NCBI GenBank assembly: GCA_963836265.1
Contig: CAWIIO010000006.1
Span: 248,001-312,000, forward strand
Direction of reading: 5' to 3'
DNA length: 64,000 nt
DNA from: CAIWHR01 sp963836265
GTDB lineage: Bacteria; Pseudomonadota; Gammaproteobacteria; Burkholderiales; Casimicrobiaceae
The number at the start of each line of letters is the position of its first letter. Within the stretch, counting starts at the first letter, position 1. The notes under the pieces are model-generated. The model made no database searches. It saw only the letters and a program-made list of their open reading frames with translations, and was not told the DNA's origin. This document shows, one piece after another, positions 24,867 to 33,084 of this stretch. The position numbers and the translations under genes were made by a program.

Positions 24867-26996
24867 TCAGATCAGGCCGGCGCCGCGCGCCCACTTGTAC
24901 TTCGCACCCAGCACCATCACCGGCATCTCGGTCGAGTACGGATACGCCGGGATCCCATGGTCGAACAGGTATTCAGCCGCTTCCTCGACCTGGACGTCGC
25001 CCGCGAGCGAGGCGACGACCGGTTTCTCGATCCCCTGCGCCTTCATTTCGGCGACGACTTCCGCGGCGAGCTGGGCGAAGACCATCGGCGGCGTGATGAT
25101 CGTATGCCAATAGCCGAGGATGAGCGCGTGGATGCGCGGATCCTCGAGTCCCAGGCGGATCGTATTCTTGTAGGTCGTCGGCGGCTCGCCGCCGGTGATG
25201 TCGACGGGATTGCCGGCAGCGCCGAATGGCGGGATGAATTTGCGGAAGGCCGCGTCGAGGTCCGCCGGCATCGCCATCAGCTTGAGCCCGTTGTCGACGC
25301 AAGCATCCGACAGCAGCACGCCGGAGCCGCCCGCGCCGGTGATGATCACGACGTTCTCGCCTTTCGGTGTCGGCAGCACGGGAATCGCGCGCGCATACTC
25401 GAGGAGCTCGCGCAGCGCCTTCGCGCGGATGACGCCCGACTGGCGGAGGACGTCGTCGTAGATCTTGTCGTTGCCGGCGAGCGCGCCCGTGTGCGACGAG
25501 GCGGCCCGCGCGCCGAGACTCGTGCGGCCGGCCTTCAGCATCACGACCGGCTTTTTCTTCGACACCCGCTTCGCGACCTCGGCGAACGCGCGGCCGTCCT
25601 TCAGGTCTTCGCAGTGCTGGGCGATGATCCGCGTGTTGTCGTCCTGCTCGAAGAACGTGAGGAGGTCGTCTTCGTCGATGTCGGACTTGTTGCCGAGGCC
25701 GACGATTGCCGAGACGCCCATCTTCGCCGAGCGCGAGAAGCCGATGATCGCCATCCCGATTCCGCCCGACTGCGACGAAAGCGCAGCGTGGCCCTTGAAG
25801 TCATACGCTGTGCAGAACGTCGCGCAGAGATTCTTCCACGTGTAGTAGAAGCCGTAGATGTTCGGCCCCATCAGCCGGACGCCGTACTTGCGCCCGATCG
25901 CCTGGATCTCCTTCTGGCCCTCGACGTTGCCCGTTTCGGCGAAGCCGGACGGAATCAGCACCGCGCCCGGGATCTTCTTCTCGCCGCACTCGACCAGGGC
26001 GGCGGCGACGAACTTCGCGGGAATCGCGAACACCGCGACGTCGATATTGCCGGGGACGTCCTTGACGCTCTTGTACGCCTTGAGCCCCATGATCTCGTCG
26101 GCGGACGGGTTGATCGGATAGATCGCCCCCTGGTATCCGCCGTTGATCAGGTTTTTCATGACCGAGTTGCCGATCTTGCCGGTCTCGCCCGACGCGCCGA
26201 TGACCGCCACCGCGTCCGGCTTCATGATCCGGTTCATGTCGCGGACGATGTCCTCGTGCTTCGGCCGGAAGCGTGGAACCGGCGGATTCGAATCGAGTAC
26301 GATGCGCACATCGGCGGCAATCGCGCCCTTCTTCGACGCGAAGACCGGATTCAGGTCCATCTCGGCAATCTCCGGGAAGTCGCCGACGAGCTGCGAAACG
26401 TTGCGGATCACGGTCGCGAGCGCCGCGCGATTCACGCCTTCGGCGCCGCGCACGCCTTTCAATACCGCGGCCGCCGCAATACCGTCCAGCATCGACAACG
26501 CGTCGTCCTTCGACGCGGGTGCGAGGCGGAACGTGACGTCCTTCAGCACCTCGACCAGCACACCGCCCAGACCGAACGCGACCAGCTTGCCGAACGACGG
26601 GTCGGTCACCGCGCCGATGATGACTTCCTGACCGCCACCCACCATCTGCTGGACCTGCACGCCGAGGAGCTCGGCCTTCTTGTTGTATTTCCTTGCGCTG
26701 GCCATGATCGTCGCGAAGCCCCTGCGAACGTCCGCGGCGCTCTTCGCCCCGACCAGGACGCCGCCCGCCTCCGTCTTGTGCAGGATCTGCGGCGACACGA
26801 TCTTCAGCACCACCGGGTAGCCGATCTTGGTCGCGAGCTTGGCCGCGTCGGAGGCGGTCGTCGCCACACCCTCCTTCGGCACCGGAACGCCGTAGGCGTC
26901 GCAGACTGCCTTGCCTTCCGGCGCGGTCAACGCCGTGCGGCCTTCCGCCTTCACCTGGTCCAGAATGCGCCGGACCGCCGTCTTGTTGTTCGCCAT
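24867..26996 (-). CDS. Acetate--CoA ligase family protein (NDP-forming, fused subunits)
   Basis: Predicted 709 residues. The first 230 form an ATP-grasp domain (GYPVVLKIVSPQILHKTEAGGVLVG), followed by a CoA-binding Rossmann domain (AVIGASGETGKIGNSVMKNLINGGYQGAIYPINP) and succinyl-CoA-ligase-like domains with the putative phospho-His in SSHTGALAGN (about 500). The order is reversed relative to classical ADP-forming acetyl-CoA synthetase alpha-beta. The ATG at 26996 has GGAGACC upstream. Between frc and the MatB-like gene, it may make formyl-CoA or oxalyl-CoA to prime the oxalate cycle; this is inferred from context. Confidence 0.85.
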   Translation of the reverse strand: MANNKTAVRRILDQVKAEGRTALTAPEGKAVCDAYGVPVPKEGVATTASDAAKLATKIGYPVVLKIVSPQILHKTEAGGVLVGAKSAADVRRGFATIMASARKYNKKAELLGVQVQQMVGGGQEVIIGAVTDPSFGKLVAFGLGGVLVEVLKDVTFRLAPASKDDALSMLDGIAAAAVLKGVRGAEGVNRAALATVIRNVSQLVGDFPEIAEMDLNPVFASKKGAIAADVRIVLDSNPPVPRFRPKHEDIVRDMNRIMKPDAVAVIGASGETGKIGNSVMKNLINGGYQGAIYPINPSADEIMGLKAYKSVKDVPGNIDVAVFAIPAKFVAAALVECGEKKIPGAVLIPSGFAETGNVEGQKEIQAIGRKYGVRLMGPNIYGFYYTWKNLCATFCTAYDFKGHAALSSQSGGIGMAIIGFSRSAKMGVSAIVGLGNKSDIDEDDLLTFFEQDDNTRIIAQHCEDLKDGRAFAEVAKRVSKKKPVVMLKAGRTSLGARAASSHTGALAGNDKIYDDVLRQSGVIRAKALRELLEYARAIPVLPTPKGENVVIITGAGGSGVLLSDACVDNGLKLMAMPADLDAAFRKFIPPFGAAGNPVDITGGEPPTTYKNTIRLGLEDPRIHALILGYWHTIITPPMVFAQLAAEVVAEMKAQGIEKPVVASLAGDVQVEEAAEYLFDHGIPAYPYSTEMPVMVLGAKYKWARGAGLI

Positions 26997-27060
26997 GGTT
27001 GGTCTCCGAGGGAGTTCGCTCACAGGCGACGCGATGTTTCGCCGCCGCAAAGGCCGACCG

Positions 27061-28308
27061 TCAGATCGCCTTTTCGGCGCGCAGCGCCGCGATCGCAGCC
27101 TTGTCGTAGCCGACTTCCGCCAACACTTCGTCGGTGTGCTCGCCCAGCAGCGGCGAGCGCCTCACGTCGCTCGGGCTGTCCGACATCTTGATCGGATTGC
27201 CGACCGACAGGTACTTGCCGCGCGTGGGATGGTCGACCTCGACGACGGTTCCCGTCTTGCGCAGCGACGGCTCCTCGGCGATCTCCTTCATCGACAGGAT
27301 CGGGCCGCACGGAATGTCGTGCTTGTTGAGGATGTCCATCGCCTCGAATTTGGTCTTGGTCTTCGTCCATTCCTCGATTTCGCCGAAGATCTCCATCAGG
27401 TGCGGCAGCCGCCCTTTGGGCGTCGCGTAGCGGGGATCGGTCAGCCATTCCGGCTTGCCGATCACTTCGCAGATGTCCTTCCACACCGGTGCCTGCGTGA
27501 TGAAGTAGATGTAGGCGTTCGGATCGGTCTCCCAACCCTTGCACTTGAGGATCCACCCCGGCTGGCCGCCGCCCGATGCGTTGCCGGCGCGCGGAACGGC
27601 GTCGCCGAATTTGCCGTTCGGGTACTGCGGGTATTCCTCCAGCACGCGGGTGCGGTCGAGGCGCTGCTGGTCGCGGAGCTTCACGCGGCAGAGGTTGAGC
27701 ACGCCGTCCTGCATCGCGGCGAGCACCCGCTGACCGCGGCCCGACGTGTTGCGCTGGTAGAGTGCGGCGACGATCCCGAGCGCCAGATGCAACCCCGTGC
27801 CGGAATCGCCGATCTGCGCGCCGGTGACGAGCGGCGGCCCGTCGTCGAAGCCGGTGGTCGATGCCGATCCGCCCGCGCATTGGGCGACGTTCTCGTAGAC
27901 CTTGCATTCCTCGTACGGCCCGGGACCGAAGCCTTTCACCGACGCCATGATCATCCGCGGGTTGAGCTCCTGGATGCGCTCCCACGTGAAGCCCATCCGG
28001 TCGAGCGCGCCCGGCGCGAAATTTTCGACCAGCACGTCGCAGCGCTTGACCAGCGCTTCCAGCACCGCCTTGCCTTTCGGGTGCTTGGCGTCGACGGTGA
28101 TCGAACGCTTGTTGTGGTTCAGCATTGTGAAATACAGGCTGTCCACGCCGGGGATGTCGCGCAGCTGGCCACGGGTGATGTCGCCCTCGCCCGCGCGCTC
28201 GACCTTGATCACGTCGGCGCCGAACCACGCGAGGAGCTGGGTGCATGTCGGCCCCGACTGCACGTGCGTGAAATCCAGGATGCGGACGCCGTCCAATGCC
28301 TTACCCAT
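27061..28308 (-). CDS. frc: Formyl-CoA:oxalate CoA-transferase
   Basis: Predicted 415-residue family III CoA-transferase. It exchanges CoA from formyl-CoA to oxalate, giving oxalyl-CoA and formate. Catalytic Asp168 sits in GAQIGDSGTG, matching Asp169 of the Oxalobacter enzyme. Gln17 (THVQSGP) and Tyr138 (VYEN) align with its Gln17 and Tyr139, and the mobile glycine loop is present as GGGQPGW. Length and these residues favour Frc over other family III members. It lies between oxc and the NDP-forming ligase in an apparent minus-strand operon. Confidence 0.95.
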   Translation of the reverse strand: MGKALDGVRILDFTHVQSGPTCTQLLAWFGADVIKVERAGEGDITRGQLRDIPGVDSLYFTMLNHNKRSITVDAKHPKGKAVLEALVKRCDVLVENFAPGALDRMGFTWERIQELNPRMIMASVKGFGPGPYEECKVYENVAQCAGGSASTTGFDDGPPLVTGAQIGDSGTGLHLALGIVAALYQRNTSGRGQRVLAAMQDGVLNLCRVKLRDQQRLDRTRVLEEYPQYPNGKFGDAVPRAGNASGGGQPGWILKCKGWETDPNAYIYFITQAPVWKDICEVIGKPEWLTDPRYATPKGRLPHLMEIFGEIEEWTKTKTKFEAMDILNKHDIPCGPILSMKEIAEEPSLRKTGTVVEVDHPTRGKYLSVGNPIKMSDSPSDVRRSPLLGEHTDEVLAEVGYDKAAIAALRAEKAI

Positions 28309-28420
28309 GACCTCCCCCTATCCAAATGCCGTCATTGCGAAGACTTAAATCCGACTCGAGAGCAAAAATGGGGCGAGCGATAAAACGACAAGGTCGTCGG
28401 GCCGCGCAGCCAATCTTGCG

Positions 28421-30232
28421 TCACGGTTTCTTCTTCGCGGCCGGATTGAGACTCGTGATGCGGCCGCTTTCCGTGCCCGCCTTTTCGTCGATGACGGCGT
28501 TGATCAGGGTAGGCCTGCGCGAGCGGATCGCACCGTCCATCGCGTTGCGAAGCTCGGCCGGCGTCGTGGCCAGCACCCCCACGCCACCGAAGGCGTCCAT
28601 CAGCTTCTCGTAGCGCGCGCCCTTGACGAACACCAGGGGCGACGGATCGCGTCCTCCGGTCGGATTCACCTCATCGCCGCGGTAGACGCCGTTGTTGTTG
28701 AGGATCACGACGCAGACCGGAAGGTCGTAGCGACAGATCGTCTCCACTTCCATGCCGGAGAAGCCGAAGGCGCTGTCGCCCTCGATCGCGATCACCTGCT
28801 CGCCGCTGACCACGGCCGCCGCGACCGAGAAGCCCATGCCGATGCCCATGACGCCCCAGGTGCCGACGTCCAGCCGCTTGCGCGGCTTGTACATGTCCAC
28901 GATGCTGCGCGTGAAGTCGAGCGCATTCGCACCCTCGTTGACGAGGATCGCATCCGGATTTGCCTTGACGATGTCGCGCACGACGGAAAGCGCGCTGTGG
29001 TAGTTCATCGGCGTCGGATTCTTCGCCAGCATTTCCGTCATCTTCGCGACGTTTTTGGTCTTGCGTTCGCGAATCGCGTCGAGCCACTCGGCGGGCGGCG
29101 CAGGCCACGATCCGTCATTTGCGTTGATCGCGGCGAGGATGGCCTTCACGCACGAACCGATGTCGCCGACGACCGGCGCATCGATACGGACGTTGCTGTC
29201 CGCCTCCTGTGGCGAGATGTCGACCTGGACGAATTTCTGGCCGCCCCATTCCTTGGGGCTCTTGCCGCCCCATGTCTTGCCCTTGCCGTGCGAGAGCAGC
29301 CAGTTCAGGCGCGCGCCGATCATCATCACGACGTCGGCTTCCGGCAGCACGTACGAGCGCGCCGCGGCCGCCGACTGCTCGTGCGTGTCGGGCAGAAGGC
29401 CCTTGGCCATCGCCATCGGCAGGTAGGGGATGCCGGTTCTTTCCACCAGAGCGCGAATGTCCGCATCGGCCTGCGCGTACGCCGCGCCCTTGCCGAGAAT
29501 GAGGAGCGGACGCTTGGCGCTCTTGAGGAGATCGAGCGCGCGGGTAACGGAGTCCGGCGCCGGGATCTGGCGCGGCGCCGGGTCGACGACCTTGATCAGC
29601 GAATTCTTCCCTGCTTCTGCATCGATGGTCTGCGGGAAGAGCTTCGCCGGCAGGTCGAGATACACGCCGCCCGGACGGCCGGAAAGCGCGGCACGGATCG
29701 CCCGCGCCACGCCCACGCCGATGTCCTCGGCGTGCAGGACGCGGAACGCGGCCTTGGCGTGCGGCCTTGCGACGGCGAGCTGGTCCATCTCCTCGTAGTC
29801 GCCCTGCTGCAAGTCGACGATCTCGCGCTCGCTCGAGCCGCTGATGAGGATCATCGGGAAGCAGTTGGTGGTGGCGTTGGCGAGCGCCGCCAGTCCGTTG
29901 AGAAAGCCGGGGGCGGACACCGTGAGGCAGATGCCCGGCTTGCCCGTCATGAAGCCGGCGATGGAAGCGGCATACCCGGCGTTCTGCTCGTGACGGAAGG
30001 CGATCACGCGCATGCCTTGTGCCTGCAACTTGCGTGTGAGGTCGGTGATCGGGATGCCGGGCAAACCGAAGATCGTGTCGATGCCGTTCAGCTTGAGGGC
30101 GTCGATGACGAGCTGGAAGCCGTCGGTTTGCTGCGTCTCGGGAGCAACCTCGCCGCCGCTGGCGGTCTTTGGCGTGTCGTTGGGTGGGGTTGCGGTGGTC
30201 TTGGGAGCTGGTTTCGCGGCGACGTCTTGCAT
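28421..30232 (-). CDS. oxc: Oxalyl-CoA decarboxylase
   Basis: Predicted 603-residue thiamine-diphosphate enzyme converting oxalyl-CoA to formyl-CoA and CO2. The catalytic Glu lies in FRHEQNAGYAASIAGF. The ThDP-binding motif runs from EGDSAFGFSG to NNNGVYRGDE. Substrate-side features such as NYHSALSVVRDIV and ALDFTRSIVDMYKPRKRLD match Oxc. The ATG at 30232 has GGAGGAAATC before it. The first 40 residues are a Pro/Thr/Lys-rich extension not typical of the family, whose members are about 570 residues. It heads the operon with frc. Confidence 0.95.
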   Translation of the reverse strand: MQDVAAKPAPKTTATPPNDTPKTASGGEVAPETQQTDGFQLVIDALKLNGIDTIFGLPGIPITDLTRKLQAQGMRVIAFRHEQNAGYAASIAGFMTGKPGICLTVSAPGFLNGLAALANATTNCFPMILISGSSEREIVDLQQGDYEEMDQLAVARPHAKAAFRVLHAEDIGVGVARAIRAALSGRPGGVYLDLPAKLFPQTIDAEAGKNSLIKVVDPAPRQIPAPDSVTRALDLLKSAKRPLLILGKGAAYAQADADIRALVERTGIPYLPMAMAKGLLPDTHEQSAAAARSYVLPEADVVMMIGARLNWLLSHGKGKTWGGKSPKEWGGQKFVQVDISPQEADSNVRIDAPVVGDIGSCVKAILAAINANDGSWPAPPAEWLDAIRERKTKNVAKMTEMLAKNPTPMNYHSALSVVRDIVKANPDAILVNEGANALDFTRSIVDMYKPRKRLDVGTWGVMGIGMGFSVAAAVVSGEQVIAIEGDSAFGFSGMEVETICRYDLPVCVVILNNNGVYRGDEVNPTGGRDPSPLVFVKGARYEKLMDAFGGVGVLATTPAELRNAMDGAIRSRRPTLINAVIDEKAGTESGRITSLNPAAKKKP

Positions 30233-30405
30233 GATTTCCTCCGGAGCCGGCGAGAGGGAAAAGAGGGCGGGGCGGGCGTCCTCGACTCCTCGCGCCGCCA
30301 CGAGCCTCGATTGGATGCCGGCTACGGCCGGCGCTTGCGGGTTCGAACCCCCGAAAACGGTTTGGGCCGGTTCCGAAGACCCCGGCGCCCGACGATATTT
30401 CGCTT

Positions 30406-30434
30406 AATGTATTTGGTATATCATGGGAGGTCAA
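30406..30434 (-). promoter_or_regulatory. oxc promoter with an FCD-type GntR operator in the spacer
   Basis: On the minus strand TTGACC (30434-30429), a 17-base spacer and TACATT (30411-30406) form a good sigma-70 promoter pointing at oxc. The spacer contains TGATATACCA (30423-30414), close to the TGGTATACCA palindrome bound by several FCD-family GntR regulators. Such a regulator is encoded divergently at 30538. Binding would block RNA polymerase. The leader to oxc is about 165 bases. The region 30233-30537 holds no gene. Confidence 0.6.
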
Positions 30435-30537
30435 CGAAAATTTTCATGCGAAATATCAGCGACTTGGTTCGTGGGGCTTCGCTCGTCCGCCCGAGCGCGG
30501 CGGCGCGCCCGCAGTCGCCGCGACGAAGGGGGTGACG

Positions 30538-31251
30538 ATGGCGAGCGCGACCGCAATCGACGCCGTGGGCGTGCCGCTGACGCTGCGCAAGCTGACCGCG
30601 AATGTGAGCTTCCGCGACCAGGCGTACGCGGCGTTGAAGCAGGCGATCCAGGACGCCGACATCTACGGGCAGACCGCCGAGATCCGCCTCGACGAGCGGC
30701 AACTCGCCGACGCGCTCGGCGTGTCGCGCACGCCGATTCGCGAGGCGATGACGCTGCTCGAGCAGGAGGGATTCCTGCGCACGGAGCCGCGGCGCGGCGT
30801 GTTCATCGTCCGCAAGACGAAGAAGCAGATCGTCGAGATGATCGAAATGTGGGCGGCGCTCGAAAGCATGGCCGCGCGCCTTGCGACGCTGAACGCAACC
30901 GATGCCGACATCGCCGCGCTGCGCACGATGTTCGACGAGTTCCGGACGTCGACGCCGGCGGAGCACATTGACGAGTATTCGGAGGCCAACATCGGGTTCC
31001 ACCAAGCGATCATCCGACTCTCGGGGTCGCACCTCATGGGCAAGACGATCGATAACCTGTTCGTCCATGTGCGCGCGATCCGCAAGATGACGATCGCGCA
31101 GAGCGACCGCGCCGCGCGCTCGATCATCGACCACATGCGGATCATCGAGGCGCTCGAGCGCCGCGACACCGAGCTTGCCGAACGGCTGGTGCGCCAGCAT
31201 TCGCTCGATCTCGCGGCGCACGTCGAGAAGCACTGCGACTTTCTCGAATGA
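30538..31251 (+). CDS. GntR-family regulator, FCD (FadR-like) subfamily
   Basis: Predicted 237-residue regulator. The winged-helix domain is seen in RLDERQLADALGVSRTPIREAMTLLEQEGFLRTEPRRGVFIV (in pieces, about 55-95), followed by an all-helical FCD ligand-binding domain with the metal-type residues in FHQAIIRLSGS and HMRIIEALERRD. FCD regulators often sense carboxylates or CoA esters. Its position, divergent from oxc, makes it the likely local regulator of oxalate genes. I prefer the ATG at 30538 over the GTG at 30532. It ends in GAA TGA, which is also the head of a repeat. Confidence 0.9.
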   Translation: MASATAIDAVGVPLTLRKLTANVSFRDQAYAALKQAIQDADIYGQTAEIRLDERQLADALGVSRTPIREAMTLLEQEGFLRTEPRRGVFIVRKTKKQIVEMIEMWAALESMAARLATLNATDADIAALRTMFDEFRTSTPAEHIDEYSEANIGFHQAIIRLSGSHLMGKTIDNLFVHVRAIRKMTIAQSDRAARSIIDHMRIIEALERRDTELAERLVRQHSLDLAAHVEKHCDFLE

Positions 31252-31351
31252 GCGAGCGGGGCGAAGCCGGGGCCCGAAGGGCGCGTCCGCGAGCGATTGA
31301 GCGCGGCCGACGGAGCGGTGGATCGTGCAAAGAGGAAGATGCGGAGGCCGC
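31246..31351 (+). repeat. Interspersed GC-rich repeat, copy B
   Basis: This is the longest uninterrupted copy. It begins GAATGAGCGAGCGGGGCG, with GAA TGA being the end of the regulator gene, has the palindrome GCCCGAAGGGC at 31272-31282, then GCGGCCGACG and ends TGCGGAGGCCGC. Copy A (split by the IS110 element) shares all these blocks in the same order. It fills most of the gap between the regulator and the formate dehydrogenase genes. Confidence 0.65.
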
Positions 31352-31389
31352 GGTGTGAGCGGCGGCATCTCGCACAAGACAGGAGCGGC

Positions 31390-33084
31390 ATGGAGCAAAA
31401 GGCGGTAATCGACACGGCGGGGCTTGCGCGGCGCGCGAGTGCGCACGCACATCCGAAGGGCAGGCAGGTCGACGCGCAGGCGCTCTCCGAGGTCCGCGCG
31501 CTGCTCGGCGGCGCCCCCCGCCGCCGCGATCTGCTGGTCGAGCATCTGCACCGGATCCAGGACCGTTACGGCTGCCTCGCGGCCGCACACCTCGTCGCGC
31601 TGGCCTCCGAGATGAAGCTCTCGCTCGCCGAAGTCTACGAGGTGGCGACGTTCTACCATCACTTCGACGTGGTGAAGGAAGGCGAATCGCCGCCGCCCGA
31701 AATCACCGTGCGCGTCTGCGAGACGCTGTCGTGCGAGCTCGCCGGCGCCTCGTCGCTGCGGGCCGACCTCGCGCGGGCGTGCGGCGCGAATGTCAGGATC
31801 GTCGCCGCGTCGTGCATCGGGCGTTGCGAGCATGCGCCTGCTGCCGTGGTCGGAAAGAATCCGGTTGATCGGGCGACGGTCGCCGCGATTGCCGAGGCGG
31901 TGTCCAAACGTCGGCTGGCACCGGACATCCCGTCCCACGGCGGCGATGCGGCGTACCGCGCGGGCGGCGGCTATCGCACGCTCGTCGCCTGCGCGCGGGG
32001 CGAGCGCACCGCCGAGGCGGTGATCACGACGCTCGAGGATTCGGGACTCCGCGGATTGGGCGGCGCCGGGTTTCCGGCGGGCCGCAAGTGGCGGATCGTG
32101 CGCGCGGAGCCCGCGCCACGGCTGCTGGCGGTCAACATCGACGAAGGCGAGCCGGGCACATTCAAGGACCGCTACTACCTGGAGCGGGACCCGCATCGCT
32201 TCCTCGAGGGGATGCTGATCGCCGCGTGGGCCGCCGGCATCGACGCGGTCTACATCTATCTGCGCGACGAGTACGCCGCGTGCCGGGCGATCCTCGCGAC
32301 CGCGATCGCCGCGCTCGAAGCTGATCCGCCGTGCCCGCTGCCGCGAATCGAGCTGCGGCGTGGCGCCGGCGCCTACATCTGCGGCGAGGAGTCGGCGATG
32401 ATCGAGTCGATCGAGGGCAAGCGCGGGATGCCGCGCCTGCGTCCGCCGTATGTCGCGCAGGTGGGACTCTTCGGGCGGCCGACGCTCGAACACAACATGG
32501 AGACGCTGTACTGGGTGCGCGACATCCTGGAAAACGGCGCTGCGTGGTTCGCGGACCAGGGGCGGCGCGGGCGCAAGGGCCTGCGCTCGTTCTCGGTCTC
32601 CGGCCGCGTGGCGAAACCCGGCGTGCATCTCGCGCCAGCCGGAATCACCGTGCGCGAGCTGATCGACGAATACTGTGGTGGCATGTTGACCGGCCACGAG
32701 CTTTACGCCTACCTGCCCGGCGGCGCGTCGGGCGGCATCCTGCCGGCGTCGCTCGCCGATGTCCCGCTCGATTTCGACACGCTGCAGCCGCACGGGTGCT
32801 TCATCGGCTCGGCGGCGATCATCGTGCTTTCGCAGCACGACCGCGCGCGCGACGCCGCGCTCAATCTGATGCGCTTTTTCGCCGACGAATCGTGCGGCCA
32901 GTGCACGCCGTGCCGCGTCGGCACGGAGAAAGCCGTTCGGCTCCTGCAAGAGCCGAGATGGGACGTGCCGCTGCTCGACGAGCTGTCGCGGGCGATGGCC
33001 GACGCCTCGATCTGCGGGCTCGGGCAGGCGGCGCCGAATCCCGTCGCCTGCGTGATCCGCTATTTTCCCGAGGAGCTGAAATGA
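31390..33084 (+). CDS. fdhB: NAD-dependent formate dehydrogenase, fused NuoE-NuoF-like subunit
   Basis: Predicted 564-residue diaphorase subunit. Residues 1-150 are a NuoE-like [2Fe-2S] domain (CETLSC and CIGRCEHAP). Residues 170-560 are NuoF-like, with FMN/NADH-binding GLGGAGFPAGRKW, GAGAYICGEESAMIESIEGKR and the [4Fe-4S] motif CGQCTPCRVGTEK. This fusion is known from Methylobacterium FDH1-type enzymes, where it passes electrons from formate to NAD. AGGAG lies upstream of the ATG at 31390. It overlaps the alpha subunit gene by four bases (ATGA). Confidence 0.92.
   Translation: MEQKAVIDTAGLARRASAHAHPKGRQVDAQALSEVRALLGGAPRRRDLLVEHLHRIQDRYGCLAAAHLVALASEMKLSLAEVYEVATFYHHFDVVKEGESPPPEITVRVCETLSCELAGASSLRADLARACGANVRIVAASCIGRCEHAPAAVVGKNPVDRATVAAIAEAVSKRRLAPDIPSHGGDAAYRAGGGYRTLVACARGERTAEAVITTLEDSGLRGLGGAGFPAGRKWRIVRAEPAPRLLAVNIDEGEPGTFKDRYYLERDPHRFLEGMLIAAWAAGIDAVYIYLRDEYAACRAILATAIAALEADPPCPLPRIELRRGAGAYICGEESAMIESIEGKRGMPRLRPPYVAQVGLFGRPTLEHNMETLYWVRDILENGAAWFADQGRRGRKGLRSFSVSGRVAKPGVHLAPAGITVRELIDEYCGGMLTGHELYAYLPGGASGGILPASLADVPLDFDTLQPHGCFIGSAAIIVLSQHDRARDAALNLMRFFADESCGQCTPCRVGTEKAVRLLQEPRWDVPLLDELSRAMADASICGLGQAAPNPVACVIRYFPEELK

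Noticed and set aside
30339..30350. GGGTTCGAACCC resembling a tRNA T-loop
   Set aside because: No acceptor, anticodon or D-arm sequence is present around it; it is a simple palindrome upstream of oxc.
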